NCBI GenBank assembly: GCA_902984215.1
Contig: CADWAF010000978.1
Span: 1 to 11,881 of the forward strand
Origin: Willaertia magna
Taxonomy: Eukaryota; Heterolobosea; Eutetramitea; Acrasida; Naegleriidae
DNA length: 11,881 nucleotides
Reading direction: 5' to 3'
The stretch's first letter is position 1. The number at the start of each line of letters is the position of its first letter. This document shows positions 1 through 8,494 of this stretch, one piece after another. Below the pieces are notes generated by a model, which was not told where the DNA came from, searched no databases, and worked only from the letters and a program-made list of their open reading frames with translations. The position numbers and the translations under genes were made by a program.

Positions 1-659
1 CAACAAAAGTTGAGCTTTTAATAAATAAAAAAGTATAAATTCAAAAATATTTATAATTATACATACTATTATTTTAAATAAAAAGACAACACAAAAAAAT
101 TTTGAAAAATATAATAATTTAGTGGCTATTAATAAAAAAGATATATTAATTAATAATATTTTAAATCATGTTTTAATATTTAATATAAATTTACAAATAA
201 TAATCAATAATTAAATTATAACATATATATTATAACATATATTATAACTTATTAACAATCACTAAAATTATTATCTATAACAATTAAATTATTTATAAAA
301 TAATATTCTTCTTTTAAAAAATAGTAAATTATTGTAATAAAATTAATTATATAATGTTTTGAATTTAAATAATTTTTTAATAATTTTTTATTATTGGAAT
401 CTAATTATTTAATAATAATATAGTAACAATTTTTAGTATTTTTTTTTTTTAACAGAAAACTCTATATAAATTTATTTTAAATTATACATTTAAGTAGTTT
501 TGTACTTTAAATTAAGCATGTATTGAAGTTGATTATTTAAATAAAAGTGTAAAAACTTTTAAGATCTGTTAAATAAAAGATTTAATTAATTATTTCGTAA
601 AAATATTAATACGTTTTTAGCTTGATAAATAATAATGTTTTGTTTACTTAAACAATTAT
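1..659. other. Very AT-rich non-coding region
   Basis: Hand counting gives about 77 G+C in the first 660 bases (about 12% GC), far below the other gaps in the window, which look roughly one-third GC. I see no open reading frame of useful length, no tRNA boxes and no splice-bounded exon on either strand. It lies downstream of the 3' end of the RCC1-repeat gene. It contains homopolymer runs, such as 12 T at 439-450, and a short AT tandem repeat at 215-248. It could hold the 3' UTR of the RCC1 gene, but I could not place a clear AATAAA signal for it. Confidence 0.7.
215..248. repeat. Short AT-rich tandem repeat
   Basis: Three adjacent copies of a unit starting ATTATAACATAT: 14 nt at 215-228, 12 nt at 229-240 and a partial 8 nt at 241-248. 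Probably simple-sequence slippage in AT-rich intergenic DNA. Confidence 0.6.
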
Positions 660-2048
660 TTAATTACATAAACAATTAATTACAACGTCAAATAATAAAT
701 GATCTTTTGATTGTTCTGAAATAAATTTACCTAACTTTTTCATCATTGGAATTACAATTTCATGTTTATGAACTAACACTGCAGATGTCCATCCTCCAGC
801 AATTGCTTTGACTGAAATATAATTATTATTATCTTCAATATTTTGTTGTAATTCTTGAAAAGTGACTTTGTAAGGTTGTTTAGTTGCAGTTTGTCTTCCA
901 GACAATCCAAATACATACACTGCCTTTTCTTTCCCATTTAAAATTGCAGAATGATATCCTCCACAGTTGACTTGACAAATATTTGTAAAATGTTTGTGTT
1001 CATAAAGTTCACTCACTTTCATATTTTCACCTTTTTCAATATCTCTACAAGTTGAATTGTATTGACCTCTTCCACAACTATACATTATTCCACCAGATTC
1101 CAAAGTTGAACAAAAAAGTGTGTGATAATATCCAGAGGCAACATCAGAAATTGGATGTTTAAATCCAGTAATTTTGACTGGGCTTACATATCCAGCAGGC
1201 TGCGATTCGATTCCAATTGCTCCACACCCGTAAACATCTCCTTCTTTTGAAATGAAAAAACTAATTTACAAATAGTACATAATTAAAAGACATTAAATAA
1301 GAATCGATAACTCACCTTGATTCATAACCGCCACCTGCATTTACAATAAAAATATCATTCAAGGCAGTTAATTGATGAAATGCCTTAAATTCCTGTCCAC
1401 ACACATATACCTTTCCAGAATTATCTAAAATTATTGAATGATAATATCCACAATGAATTGATTTAACCTTAATATCCTCTGGAATAGGACAGAGTATTGG
1501 AAGATTACCATCGAATGTTGGGGGAATACAGGGAAATTGATTGCTATCATTTTCTCCAGATCCAAATACTTTTCCATCTTTTGTTAAATATAATGTAAAA
1601 CAGTACCCGCAACTTGCGTTTTTAACAAATTCATTTCTCAAATTAAATATTTGTCTTGGAGTTACAATTTCATGTGTTATGTAACCTGCTTGGCCTCGGT
1701 CTGATTGACCACTTTACAAAATGTATTAATTTTCAAAATTAATTCACTTACCATCCAAAAACTCTTCCCAATTTATCAATTAAAATAGTTTGGGTATATC
1801 CCATTTCAACATCAACAATATGTAATTGATCATGTGAAATAGTTTTAAATTCTTCTTTGTCATTACTTTGTAAAATTTCAAAAGAAGTAATGTGTTGTGG
1901 GTTTTCGGCACTTGAATTTATTTCTTTATTAAATCCTCTTTTTCCATCCTCTTCGATATTTATTAAATTATAATATTAGACAACGTCATCCAAACTTACC
2001 ATCCCCGAAAATGTAAACCAATGAAGAACCAAATGATTGATGTGACAT
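660..2048 (-). CDS. RCC1-repeat beta-propeller protein (414 aa, four exons)
   Basis: Exons on the minus strand are 2048-2000, 1950-1752, 1711-1316 and 1260-660. They join into 1245 nt, an uninterrupted frame of 414 codons ending in TAA. The start has an in-frame TAA about 40 nt upstream. The product shows repeated RCC1 blades: strand patterns of the type V(F/Y)GCG or VY(V/I)FG, each preceded by a (C/G)GY-(S/T/H) motif. I count six full repeats, plus a seventh whose C-terminal half (GGWTSAVLV, about residue 375) would be completed by the N-terminal VYIFGD at residues 11-16. That is the usual circular closure of a seven-bladed propeller. RCC1-fold proteins act in Ran exchange, ubiquitin ligation and scaffolding; this one cannot be assigned to a role. 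The tail, about residues 385-414, is not RCC1 and slightly resembles the first strand of a BTB domain. Intron 1 has an alternative in-frame acceptor that would remove five residues. Confidence 0.88.
1261..1315 (-). other. Intron 3 of the RCC1-repeat gene (55 nt)
   Basis: Donor GTGAGT at 1315-1310 and acceptor TTAG ending at 1261. Removal joins TCA-AG to T-TTT-TTC and restores the RCC1 repeat (GGGYES to SFFISKEG...VYGCG). Phase 2. Confidence 0.85.
1712..1751 (-). other. Intron 2 of the RCC1-repeat gene (40 nt)
   Basis: Donor GTAAGT from 1751, acceptor AAAG ending at 1712. Splicing creates Cys83 and the perfect repeat motif RVFGCGQSDRGQAG across the junction, which strongly supports the model. 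Phase 2. Confidence 0.9.
1951..1999 (-). other. Intron 1 of the RCC1-repeat gene (49 nt)
   Basis: Donor GTAAGT from 1999, acceptor GAAG ending at 1951. Phase 1. A second AG 15 nt further on keeps the frame and would delete five residues (EDGKR). The AG between these two leads to a stop codon, so only two acceptors are possible nearby. Confidence 0.75.
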
Positions 2049-2101
2049 TTTTTGTTTGATAAAGTTCCTAGCAGATCTACACTTTGTGAATTAACTTAAT
2101 T

Positions 2102-2107
2102 TTTATT
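2102..2107 (-). promoter_or_regulatory. Possible AATAAA poly(A) signal of the pseudokinase gene
   Basis: AATAAA on the minus strand, about 67 nt past the TAA at 2174-2176 and just before the RCC1-repeat start. The two same-strand genes are only 125 nt apart. Confidence 0.35.
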
Positions 2108-2173
2108 TTCACAAACTGGCAGCTCCAACTAGTTCTTTACAATTCCAAAAAAAACTGTTTTGTTGTGTGCAAG

Positions 2174-4316
2174 TTAGTTTTTATTTTGTTTTTCCTTTGC
2201 TTGTTGAACATATTGTTGCAAAAGTTTATAAGCTGTTTTTGCAGCCATTTTACTCTCCTTCTTTGTAAATTGCAAAATTAAATCTAATAACATGCTAACT
2301 GTTGAACTCTTTTTATTTTTCGATATTTTGTAAACTTTATCTTTTAATTCATCTGTTGAATAATTAACAATTTGATTATTTTCACTATTTAAATCAAAAG
2401 AGAGAATACGATAAATTACAATACCAAATTGGCAAATACCTGACATTTCATTTGGATTACCTGACAACTGCCACCAATCACTTAATTTTGTTTTAATTGT
2501 TCCTTGAATTAAATCAATTGATTCAATTAAAATATTTTCTAATTTAATATTTCCATATTCAATAGAATTTAATTCTAAATAAGAAAATGTTTCCAAAATT
2601 TGTTTTACAATCGAAAATAAAATTTTTGAAGGTAAATGGACTTTTTCTTTGATTAAGAAAAATAAACTACCACTACTATAATAAGGTATTGTAAAAGCAA
2701 TATGATATAAATTATTTACTTTTTTAGAATCAATAACTTCAGGTTTAAAAATATCATAAATCTCAATACTATTTCCTTTGATAAAATTTTTAGCTTGATA
2801 AATTAATTTTATAAAATTGGAAAGATTTTCTTCTGCTTTATTTCCTGTGAATTGAATATATTTTAAAACCACAGTTTTAGATTCTTTATTTATTTTCATT
2901 TCCTCAACTAAATATGTTTGTATATTATTATTGTTGTTGTTATTTGACTTTAAATTTGAAATAACTTTATAATTATCAAAATGTTTTACTGCATTGACAT
3001 CATTAATATCATTTGTTTGTTTTGCTTTTTGAATAAGAATAGATGGCGTAACAGTTTTCTTCTCTATAATCTTTAATTTGTGTATTTTATTCCTTTTTAA
3101 GTGTGTTAATACCTCTACTGTATTTAAATTAAAAAAAAATAAATAACATTAAATATATTAACTTACCATCCATTTCAATATAATCTTCACAATCCTTGTC
3201 ATACATTTCAATTTTATAAGACAAAGGTTCTAATGAAAACTTTTTTTCAATTTCTTCTTTTAATTCTTCTATTGTAATTTCTTTTACAGTTGTAAATTTC
3301 TTTTTAATTTCATTAAATTGTAATAAAAATATAAATTCCTCTTCTTTTGTAATTGTCTTATTCCCCTCAATTAAAAATTGTAATTTATTAGCCGATTGAA
3401 TTATTCTATAATTAAAATCCTTTAATGATGGGTGAATTATCTTTTTTTGTAAAGTTTTTGAAAACATTTCAATCAGTGTTGGATTTTTTTTAAGTAAAAT
3501 AATTAAAGTATCCAACAAAACCTCAACTTTATATGAGTTTTTTGAATAAACATTTTCTACTAATTGTATAATGTCATGAATTATCTTCTCTGGGTAATGA
3601 GCTCCCATTGATAATAAAATAGAGGAAGCAACTAATGGATCTAATACTTTATGTAAGAAAATATCTTCTGAAATAAAGATTGGATAAATGTAGTTCATAA
3701 ACTTTTCTGGGAATGATTCAGATATTTGTTTTACCCAGTGCATTGATTTAAAATTTTCTATTATTAAAAATTCTTGTATTACATCTTTTGTAAGTTTTGG
3801 ATGACAAATAATAATATTACAAAATCTTTCAATGGATATCTCACCATTAAAAGTGCTTAAACCTGGAGCATTACGAACACATAAATCTTGTTGTAAAGGT
3901 GTGAAATCAGCATATTTTGCAAAGAAATAACTTAATTTTTCGTCAAACAACTTTTCCAATTGTTGTTTTGTAATGTCCTTTGAAAGTAATATTCTATCCC
4001 ACCATTGACAAACTTCTGATAATGTGAATTGTGGGTTCATTTTGAGATAATCTAAAAGTGAATGAATATTATTTAACTCTGCAAATAAATATTCACAATT
4101 ATTTAAACAATTGTCTATTTCCATCTGTAAAATTTGTTCTTTCATTGATGATTTTTCAACTTGTCTAATATTTTCAATGTAATCCGATAATAGAATAAAT
4201 TTATAGAAATTATCTATGTGGCCCACCAAACTTCTTTTAGCATCTAATGGAAAAATTGTTTCATCTTTAGATTTCTTTTTTCTGGACGAAGAACACAAAT
4301 CATCACTGCCACCCAT
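2174..4316 (-). CDS. Helical / PB1-like / protein pseudokinase fusion (697 aa, two exons)
   Basis: Exons 4316-3167 and 3117-2174 join into 2094 nt (697 aa). The ATG at 4316 has an in-frame TGA 9 nt upstream. Residues 1-30 hold a basic stretch (KKKSK). About 30-335 is alpha-helical, HEAT/ARM-like in appearance, of a family I do not recognise. About 341-402 looks like a PB1 or ubiquitin-like fold with an acidic MYDKDCEDY motif; the intron falls inside it. About 430-690 is a protein kinase fold. The ATP-site lysine (VVLK, K469), catalytic-loop K575 and N578, and an Asp in the DFG position (DWW, 597-599) remain. The glycine loop is replaced by an Asn run, HRD is YGN (571-573, so the catalytic Asp is Asn), and only about 15 residues separate DWW from the alpha-F FG motif. 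I infer a pseudokinase, perhaps ATP-binding, acting in scaffolding or allostery. The function of the whole protein is unknown. Confidence 0.85.
3118..3166 (-). other. Intron of the pseudokinase gene (49 nt)
   Basis: Donor GTAAGT from 3166, acceptor ACAG ending at 3118, phase 1. Splicing continues the PB1-like segment (YIEMD then VEVLTHL) and opens a 72-codon frame leading into the kinase domain. A second AG three bases on (ACAGTAG) is a tandem acceptor that would drop one Val without shifting the frame. Confidence 0.87.
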
Positions 4317-4326
4317 TATTTTTCAT
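4303..4326 (-). other. Short overlapping upstream ORF
   Basis: An ATG at 4326-4324 opens a 7-codon frame that overlaps the pseudokinase start and ends in TGA at 4305-4303, in a different frame. If the transcript begins upstream of 4326, initiation here would compete with the main ATG, so it may lower translation. Whether it is in the mRNA is unknown. Confidence 0.3.
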
Positions 4327-4628
4327 TTGAAAACTTGTTGTTTCTCTTGTTGATCGTTGCTTGATTAGATGAATTGCAGGGGAACATCAAATGCGTGTTC
4401 TGTGACTGTTCCATAATCCTTTAAAAGACCAGGTTGCATCTCCTGCTATTATTGTTGATTTTTGACTCCTTCTCTTTTCAATGTTATTGAACTAATTTTC
4501 TTTAATGCAAAATCTATTTACTATTCGTTTTCAAGTTGCTCTATATCTATTTTCTTTTTTTAAATTCAACTTCTGTTTTCTTTATTGGTTGAACCATTCA
4601 TTTCAAAAAAACATCTTAGAATTAAAAA
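4317..4628. promoter_or_regulatory. Divergent promoter region, pseudokinase gene / valyl-tRNA synthetase gene
   Basis: A 312-nt gap separates two genes transcribed away from each other, so it must contain both promoters. It is markedly richer in G+C than region 1-659. T/C-rich stretches lie toward the synthetase start (about 4540-4580). I see no convincing TATA box in a fixed position and no RNA gene here. Confidence 0.6.
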
Positions 4629-7600
4629 ATGGGTAAACAACCACAACAAAATAAAGATAATTCATCGGAAAAGAAGAAGAAAACTGAGATTGAGAAAGTT
4701 GTTTTTACTAATGAAACACCTTCAGGAGAGAAGAAGAATATACAACAAATTCAAATGCCAGATGCATATCACCCAGAATTTGTAGAAATGGCTTGGTATG
4801 ATTGGTGGAATAAACAAGGATATTTTACAGCTGATGAAAAGGATACAACAAGAGAAAAATTCGTAATTGCTTTACCTCCACCAAACGTTACTGGTTCATT
4901 ACATATTGGTCATGCTTTAACTGTAGCAATCCAAGATTCTTTATGTAGATTCCATAAGATGAAAGGAAAGAATGTTTTATATATTCCTGGTGTTGACCAT
5001 GCAGGTATTGCAACTCAAGTTGTTGTAGAAAAGAAATTAGCAAATCAAAACCCACCTATCTCAAGACATGACATTGGTAGAGAAAAATTTGTTCAAGAAG
5101 TTTTTAAATGGAAAGATGAATATGGAGCAAAGATTTTATCTCAATTAAAAAGAATTGGTGCAAGTTTAGATTGGACAAGAGAATGTTTCACAATGGATGA
5201 AAGATTAAGTGCAGCTGTAAAAGAAGCATTTGTTAGAATGTATGAAAAGGGTTTAATCTATCGTGGAAATAGATTAGTTAACTGGAGTTGTGTTTTAAAG
5301 AGTGCAATTAGTAATATTGAAGTAGAAAGTGATGAAATTGAAGGAGTTAAACTTAACGTTCCAGGACATGACGAAAAAAAGAAATATGAATTCGGAAAAC
5401 TTTGGTCATTTGCATATAAATTTGCAGATCCAGAATTTGAAAAGGAAGAAATTATTATTTCAACAACACGTCCAGAAACAATGTTAGGTGATGTTGCTGT
5501 TGCTGTTCACCCAGACGATCCAAGATACAAAAAATTCCATGGAAAATTATTAGTACATCCATTCATTAGTGATAGAAAATTAAAGATTGTATGTGATCCA
5601 GATTTAGTTGATATGAATTTTGGTACTGGTGCTGTAAAAATTACACCTGCACACGATTATAACGATTTTGAATGTGGTAAACGTCATAATTTAGATTTCA
5701 TTTGTGTATTTACTGAAGATGGTTTAATTAATGAAAATGGTGGTAAATTTGCAGGAATGAAGAGATTTGATGCTCGTTATGCAGTCTTAGAAGAACTTAA
5801 AGAAAAGGGATTATATAGAGATGAAAAACCACACAAACTTGTACTTAAGACATGTTCTCGTTCAAAGGATATTATCGAACCAATGATGAAACCTCAATGG
5901 TATGTTAAAATGGATGGCTTAGCAAAACAAGCATGTGACGTTGTCCACAATGGAGAATTAAAGATTATTCCAGAAAGAGAGAAAACAACATGGTTCTATT
6001 TCTTAGGACCTGAAAATGTTCAAGATTGGTGTATTTCTAGACAACTTTGGTGGGGTCACAGAATACCAGCTTATTTAGTTACAATCAAAGGTAAAGAATC
6101 ATTAACTGTTGCTGATGACGAGAAATGGTGGGTTGTAGGTAGAGATGAAAATGATGCAAGAAAGAAAGCATTTGAAACATTTAAGGATCTTGCTTCCTCA
6201 GAAGAAGACATTATTCTTTCTCAAGATGAAGATGTATTAGATACTTGGTTCTCTTCTGGTTTATTCCCAATGTCACCTTTAGGTTGGCCAGATGAAGAAA
6301 ATGCAGATTACAAGAATTTCTTCCCAAGTAACATGTTAGAAACTGGAACAGATATTCTTTTCTTCTGGGTTTCTAAGATGGTTATGATGAGTTTAGCACT
6401 CACTGGTAAATTACCATTCACTGAAGTTTTACTCCATGCTATGGTCAGAGATAAAGAAGGTAGAAAAATGTCAAAGAGTTTAGGTAACGTTGTTGACCCA
6501 ATTGATGTTATTCATGGTATCAGTTTAGAAGATTTACATGAAAAATTATATCATGGTAATTTAAGTAAGAAAGAAATTGAAAAGGCAAAAGATGGTCAAA
6601 AGAGACAATTCAAAGATGGTATTCCAGAATGTGGTACTGATGCATTAAGATTTACTCTTCTTAACTTTACTGCACAAGGTCGTGATATTGCATTAGATGT
6701 TATGCGTGTATTCGGTTATCGTACTTTCTGTAATAAGATGTGGAACACTACCAAATTCGCTTTAATGAACTTAGAAGGTTTCGTTTCTGAAGGTATTGAT
6801 AATGTTAAATTTGATATGAACAAACTTTCTACTATTGACAAATGGATTTTAAGTAGATTGAATAAGACTGTTAAGGCATGTAATACTGCATTTGAAAAGT
6901 ACGACTTCTCTACATACACTCAAGCATGTTATGACTTTTGGCTTAAAGAATTGTGTGATCAATACTTGGAAATGATTAAATTAGATTTAAGATCTACTGA
7001 CCAAGAAAAACGTAGAAATACTCAATTAGTTTTATATACATGCATTGAACAATGCTTAAGATTATTACATCCAACAATGCCATTCATTACTGAAGAACTA
7101 TGGCAAAGATTACCAGGTCACAATAAGTTCCCAACTAATCGTGAATCTATTATGATTTGTCCATACCCAACACCTGTTGCTGAATGGGATAATGATGAAA
7201 TTGAAAGTGGAATTGAGTTCTTACTTGAATTCGTACACCACATAAGATCTATTAAGGGTGCTTATAACATTACAAAGAAGAACATTCCTGATGTATACGC
7301 AATATGTTCATCTGAAAAACACAATGATTTATTGAAACAAACCAAGGAGTACATTGAATTATTAACTGCTACAAATGTTATATTTGACAAGAAGGTTGAA
7401 GAAATACCTGTAGGTTGTGCTCCAGAAGTTGTTAATGAATTCTGTGAATTACACATGATGTTGAAAGGATTAGTAGATTTTGAACAAGAAATTAAGAAAC
7501 AAGAAAAGAATAAGGAGAAGTTGCAAAAGGTTTATGACACTTTGTATCAAAGAACACTTTCTGAAAAATATCAATTGAACACACCACAAGATATTAAAGA

Positions 7601-7685
7601 CACTGACCAAACAAAACTCGAAAGCTATAAAGCCGAATTGACAAAATTCGACGAAAATATCGAACGTATGAAGAAAATGATGTAA
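4629..7685 (+). CDS. VARS1: Valyl-tRNA synthetase (1018 aa, intronless)
   Basis: This class I aminoacyl-tRNA synthetase charges tRNA-Val. An in-frame TAA at 4623-4625 supports the start. Residues 1-50 form a Lys/Gln-rich tail. The core begins at about 54 with the WYDWWNKQGYF type motif. HIGH is at 92-95 after PPPNVTGSL, and GVDHAGIATQ follows at 121-130. The NWSC...SAISNIEVE segment starts at 218. The CP1 editing domain, which hydrolyses mischarged Thr-tRNA, includes TTRPETMLGD from 279. KMSKS is at 613-617, followed by a eukaryotic-type insertion of charged helix. The all-helical anticodon-binding domain spans roughly 690-900 (MPFITEELW at 817), and a C-terminal coiled coil, about 940-1018, packs on tRNA. 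There is no GST-like N-terminal domain as in the longer animal enzyme. Most likely cytosolic; whether it also serves mitochondria cannot be told. Codon use is strongly biased (GGT, GAA, CCA, TTA), as expected for a highly expressed gene. Confidence 0.98.
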   Translation: MGKQPQQNKDNSSEKKKKTEIEKVVFTNETPSGEKKNIQQIQMPDAYHPEFVEMAWYDWWNKQGYFTADEKDTTREKFVIALPPPNVTGSLHIGHALTVAIQDSLCRFHKMKGKNVLYIPGVDHAGIATQVVVEKKLANQNPPISRHDIGREKFVQEVFKWKDEYGAKILSQLKRIGASLDWTRECFTMDERLSAAVKEAFVRMYEKGLIYRGNRLVNWSCVLKSAISNIEVESDEIEGVKLNVPGHDEKKKYEFGKLWSFAYKFADPEFEKEEIIISTTRPETMLGDVAVAVHPDDPRYKKFHGKLLVHPFISDRKLKIVCDPDLVDMNFGTGAVKITPAHDYNDFECGKRHNLDFICVFTEDGLINENGGKFAGMKRFDARYAVLEELKEKGLYRDEKPHKLVLKTCSRSKDIIEPMMKPQWYVKMDGLAKQACDVVHNGELKIIPEREKTTWFYFLGPENVQDWCISRQLWWGHRIPAYLVTIKGKESLTVADDEKWWVVGRDENDARKKAFETFKDLASSEEDIILSQDEDVLDTWFSSGLFPMSPLGWPDEENADYKNFFPSNMLETGTDILFFWVSKMVMMSLALTGKLPFTEVLLHAMVRDKEGRKMSKSLGNVVDPIDVIHGISLEDLHEKLYHGNLSKKEIEKAKDGQKRQFKDGIPECGTDALRFTLLNFTAQGRDIALDVMRVFGYRTFCNKMWNTTKFALMNLEGFVSEGIDNVKFDMNKLSTIDKWILSRLNKTVKACNTAFEKYDFSTYTQACYDFWLKELCDQYLEMIKLDLRSTDQEKRRNTQLVLYTCIEQCLRLLHPTMPFITEELWQRLPGHNKFPTNRESIMICPYPTPVAEWDNDEIESGIEFLLEFVHHIRSIKGAYNITKKNIPDVYAICSSEKHNDLLKQTKEYIELLTATNVIFDKKVEEIPVGCAPEVVNEFCELHMMLKGLVDFEQEIKKQEKNKEKLQKVYDTLYQRTLSEKYQLNTPQDIKDTDQTKLESYKAELTKFDENIERMKKMM

Positions 7686-7693
7686 ATTCAATT

Positions 7694-7699
7694 AATAAA
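7694..7699 (+). promoter_or_regulatory. Possible AATAAA poly(A) signal of the valyl-tRNA synthetase gene
   Basis: AATAAA 8 nt after the stop codon, within the 105-nt gap before the twin-CX9C gene. Close to the stop but plausible in such a compact genome. Confidence 0.3.
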
Positions 7700-7790
7700 A
7701 ACACCCGCTCTATCAAAATACGCACTGAGTTTTGTCCCTATTCATTAATAAGGAATAAATTAAAAGTCTTTTCTTGTTCAATAAGAAAAA

Positions 7791-8123
7791 ATGTCTTGTG
7801 GAATTATTAAATCATACCTTGACTCTTGTTTGAATGAAAACACCGAAGATAAAACAAAATGCAAATGGCTAGAGAATGCAAACAATTTATGTTTACAAAA
7901 TACTACTTTTGAAAAAGAGTTGGAATCTATTGACAAAAGTTTGCAAGAATTCCCAAGGGTGCCCGTTAAAAAGATTTGTTGTTCTTGTCCAGACATAAAG
8001 AAGATCAGAGATGATTGTTTGATTTCTAAAGGTGATGAAAATAGTGAATGTAAATATCTCATACAATCTTATAGACTTTGTTTAAGAGACCTCGGTTTCA
8101 CCAAAGAACAATTGAATTTGTAA
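7791..8123 (+). CDS. COX17: Cox17-like copper chaperone with duplicated twin-CX9C domain (110 aa)
   Basis: An in-frame TAA at 7782-7784 supports the start. The C-terminal half matches Cox17: KKICCSCPD (C63, C64, C66), then RDDC (C76), a GDEN turn, C87, and C97 followed by LRDLGF. Cox17 carries Cu(I) in the mitochondrial intermembrane space to Sco1/Cox11 for cytochrome c oxidase assembly. C63 and C64 would be the copper-binding pair, and C66/C76/C87/C97 form the Mia40-oxidised twin CX9C. Unusually, residues 1-40 form another complete twin CX9C (C3, C13, C24, C34). The spacing is the same, 9-10-9, and about 13 of 36 aligned positions are identical to the second copy, but no CC pair precedes it. 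Usual Cox17 is about 60-70 aa with one domain. The sequence indicates an internal duplication or a fusion with a second CHCH protein. There is no cleavable presequence, as expected for Mia40 substrates. Confidence 0.85.
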   Translation: MSCGIIKSYLDSCLNENTEDKTKCKWLENANNLCLQNTTFEKELESIDKSLQEFPRVPVKKICCSCPDIKKIRDDCLISKGDENSECKYLIQSYRLCLRDLGFTKEQLNL

Positions 8124-8193
8124 ATACACATAAAACACAAAATTTATTTCGGTTTGTATTTATTTCAGTAGGTTTTTCTCAAATCTTAACGTG

Positions 8194-8199
8194 TTTATT
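8194..8199 (-). promoter_or_regulatory. Possible AATAAA poly(A) signal of the LC8 gene
   Basis: AATAAA on the minus strand, 17 nt past the TAA of the LC8 gene, inside the 93-nt convergent gap shared with the Cox17-like gene. The two 3' UTRs may overlap. Confidence 0.45.
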
Positions 8200-8216
8200 C
8201 GATATATTTACAGCAT

Positions 8217-8489
8217 TTAACCTGATTTGAATAGCAAAATAGCAACTTGTCCAAGGTAAAAGTAAATAAAGTGCTTAGTTTCATGTGTAACATAGGAACC
8301 GAAGTTTCTACCAACAATACAATGCCAGGTTGGATTGTACTTCTTATCGAATTCCTTTTTAATGTGAGCTGCAATATCCTTTTCTATGTTGAACTTATCT
8401 AAGGCTTGAGCTGCAATATCAACTGCATCTCTTTGCATGTTCTCTTCCATATCAGCATTCTTAATAATTGCTTTTCTTGAGTCAGACAT
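8217..8489 (-). CDS. DYNLL1: Dynein light chain LC8 (90 aa)
   Basis: LC8 is a small homodimeric hub. It binds short linear motifs in the dynein intermediate chain and in many other partners, in cytoplasmic dynein, axonemal dynein and radial spokes. The length of 90 aa is normal (about 89). All family landmarks are present: KNADM near residues 11-15, [18 protein letters not shown] from about 34, the core [16 protein letters not shown], and the terminal strand ending LLFKSG. As I remember the human protein, the last 57 residues are the same, so this gene is under extreme constraint. No intron. It is divergent from the LRR/EF-hand gene and convergent with the Cox17-like gene. A 9-bp inverted repeat lies just upstream of its start codon. 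Confidence 0.97.
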   Translation of the reverse strand: MSDSRKAIIKNADMEENMQRDAVDIAAQALDKFNIEKDIAAHIKKEFDKKYNPTWHCIVGRNFGSYVTHETKHFIYFYLGQVAILLFKSG

Positions 8490-8494
8490 TTTTT

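Noticed and set aside
439..455. T-run followed by AACAG, resembling a 3' splice site on the plus strand
   Set aside because: The downstream frame closes after 13 codons and the confirmed introns here do not use long pyrimidine tracts.
614..630. 17-base exact repeat of TTTTTAGCTTGATAAAT, also at 2787-2803 inside the pseudokinase gene
   Set aside because: No similarity outside the 17 bases; a chance match is reasonable in DNA this AT-rich.
2920..2945. Run of Asn codons (trinucleotide repeat) before the kinase core
   Set aside because: Only six Asn codons using two synonymous forms; simple low complexity typical of AT-rich protists and noted in the gene entry.
4585..4785. 66-codon frame overlapping the synthetase start
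   Set aside because: Lys/Arg-rich shadow in another frame of the N-terminal coding region; no domain, and the synthetase frame is certain.
6716..7691. Several 64-73-codon frames on the minus strand inside the valyl-tRNA synthetase gene
   Set aside because: Antisense shadows of a strongly biased coding sequence, with no recognisable motifs.
7778..8062. 94-codon minus-strand frame opposite the Cox17-like gene
   Set aside because: The plus-strand frame has the cysteine motifs and a supported start; the minus frame is Phe/Leu/Ser-rich without a domain.
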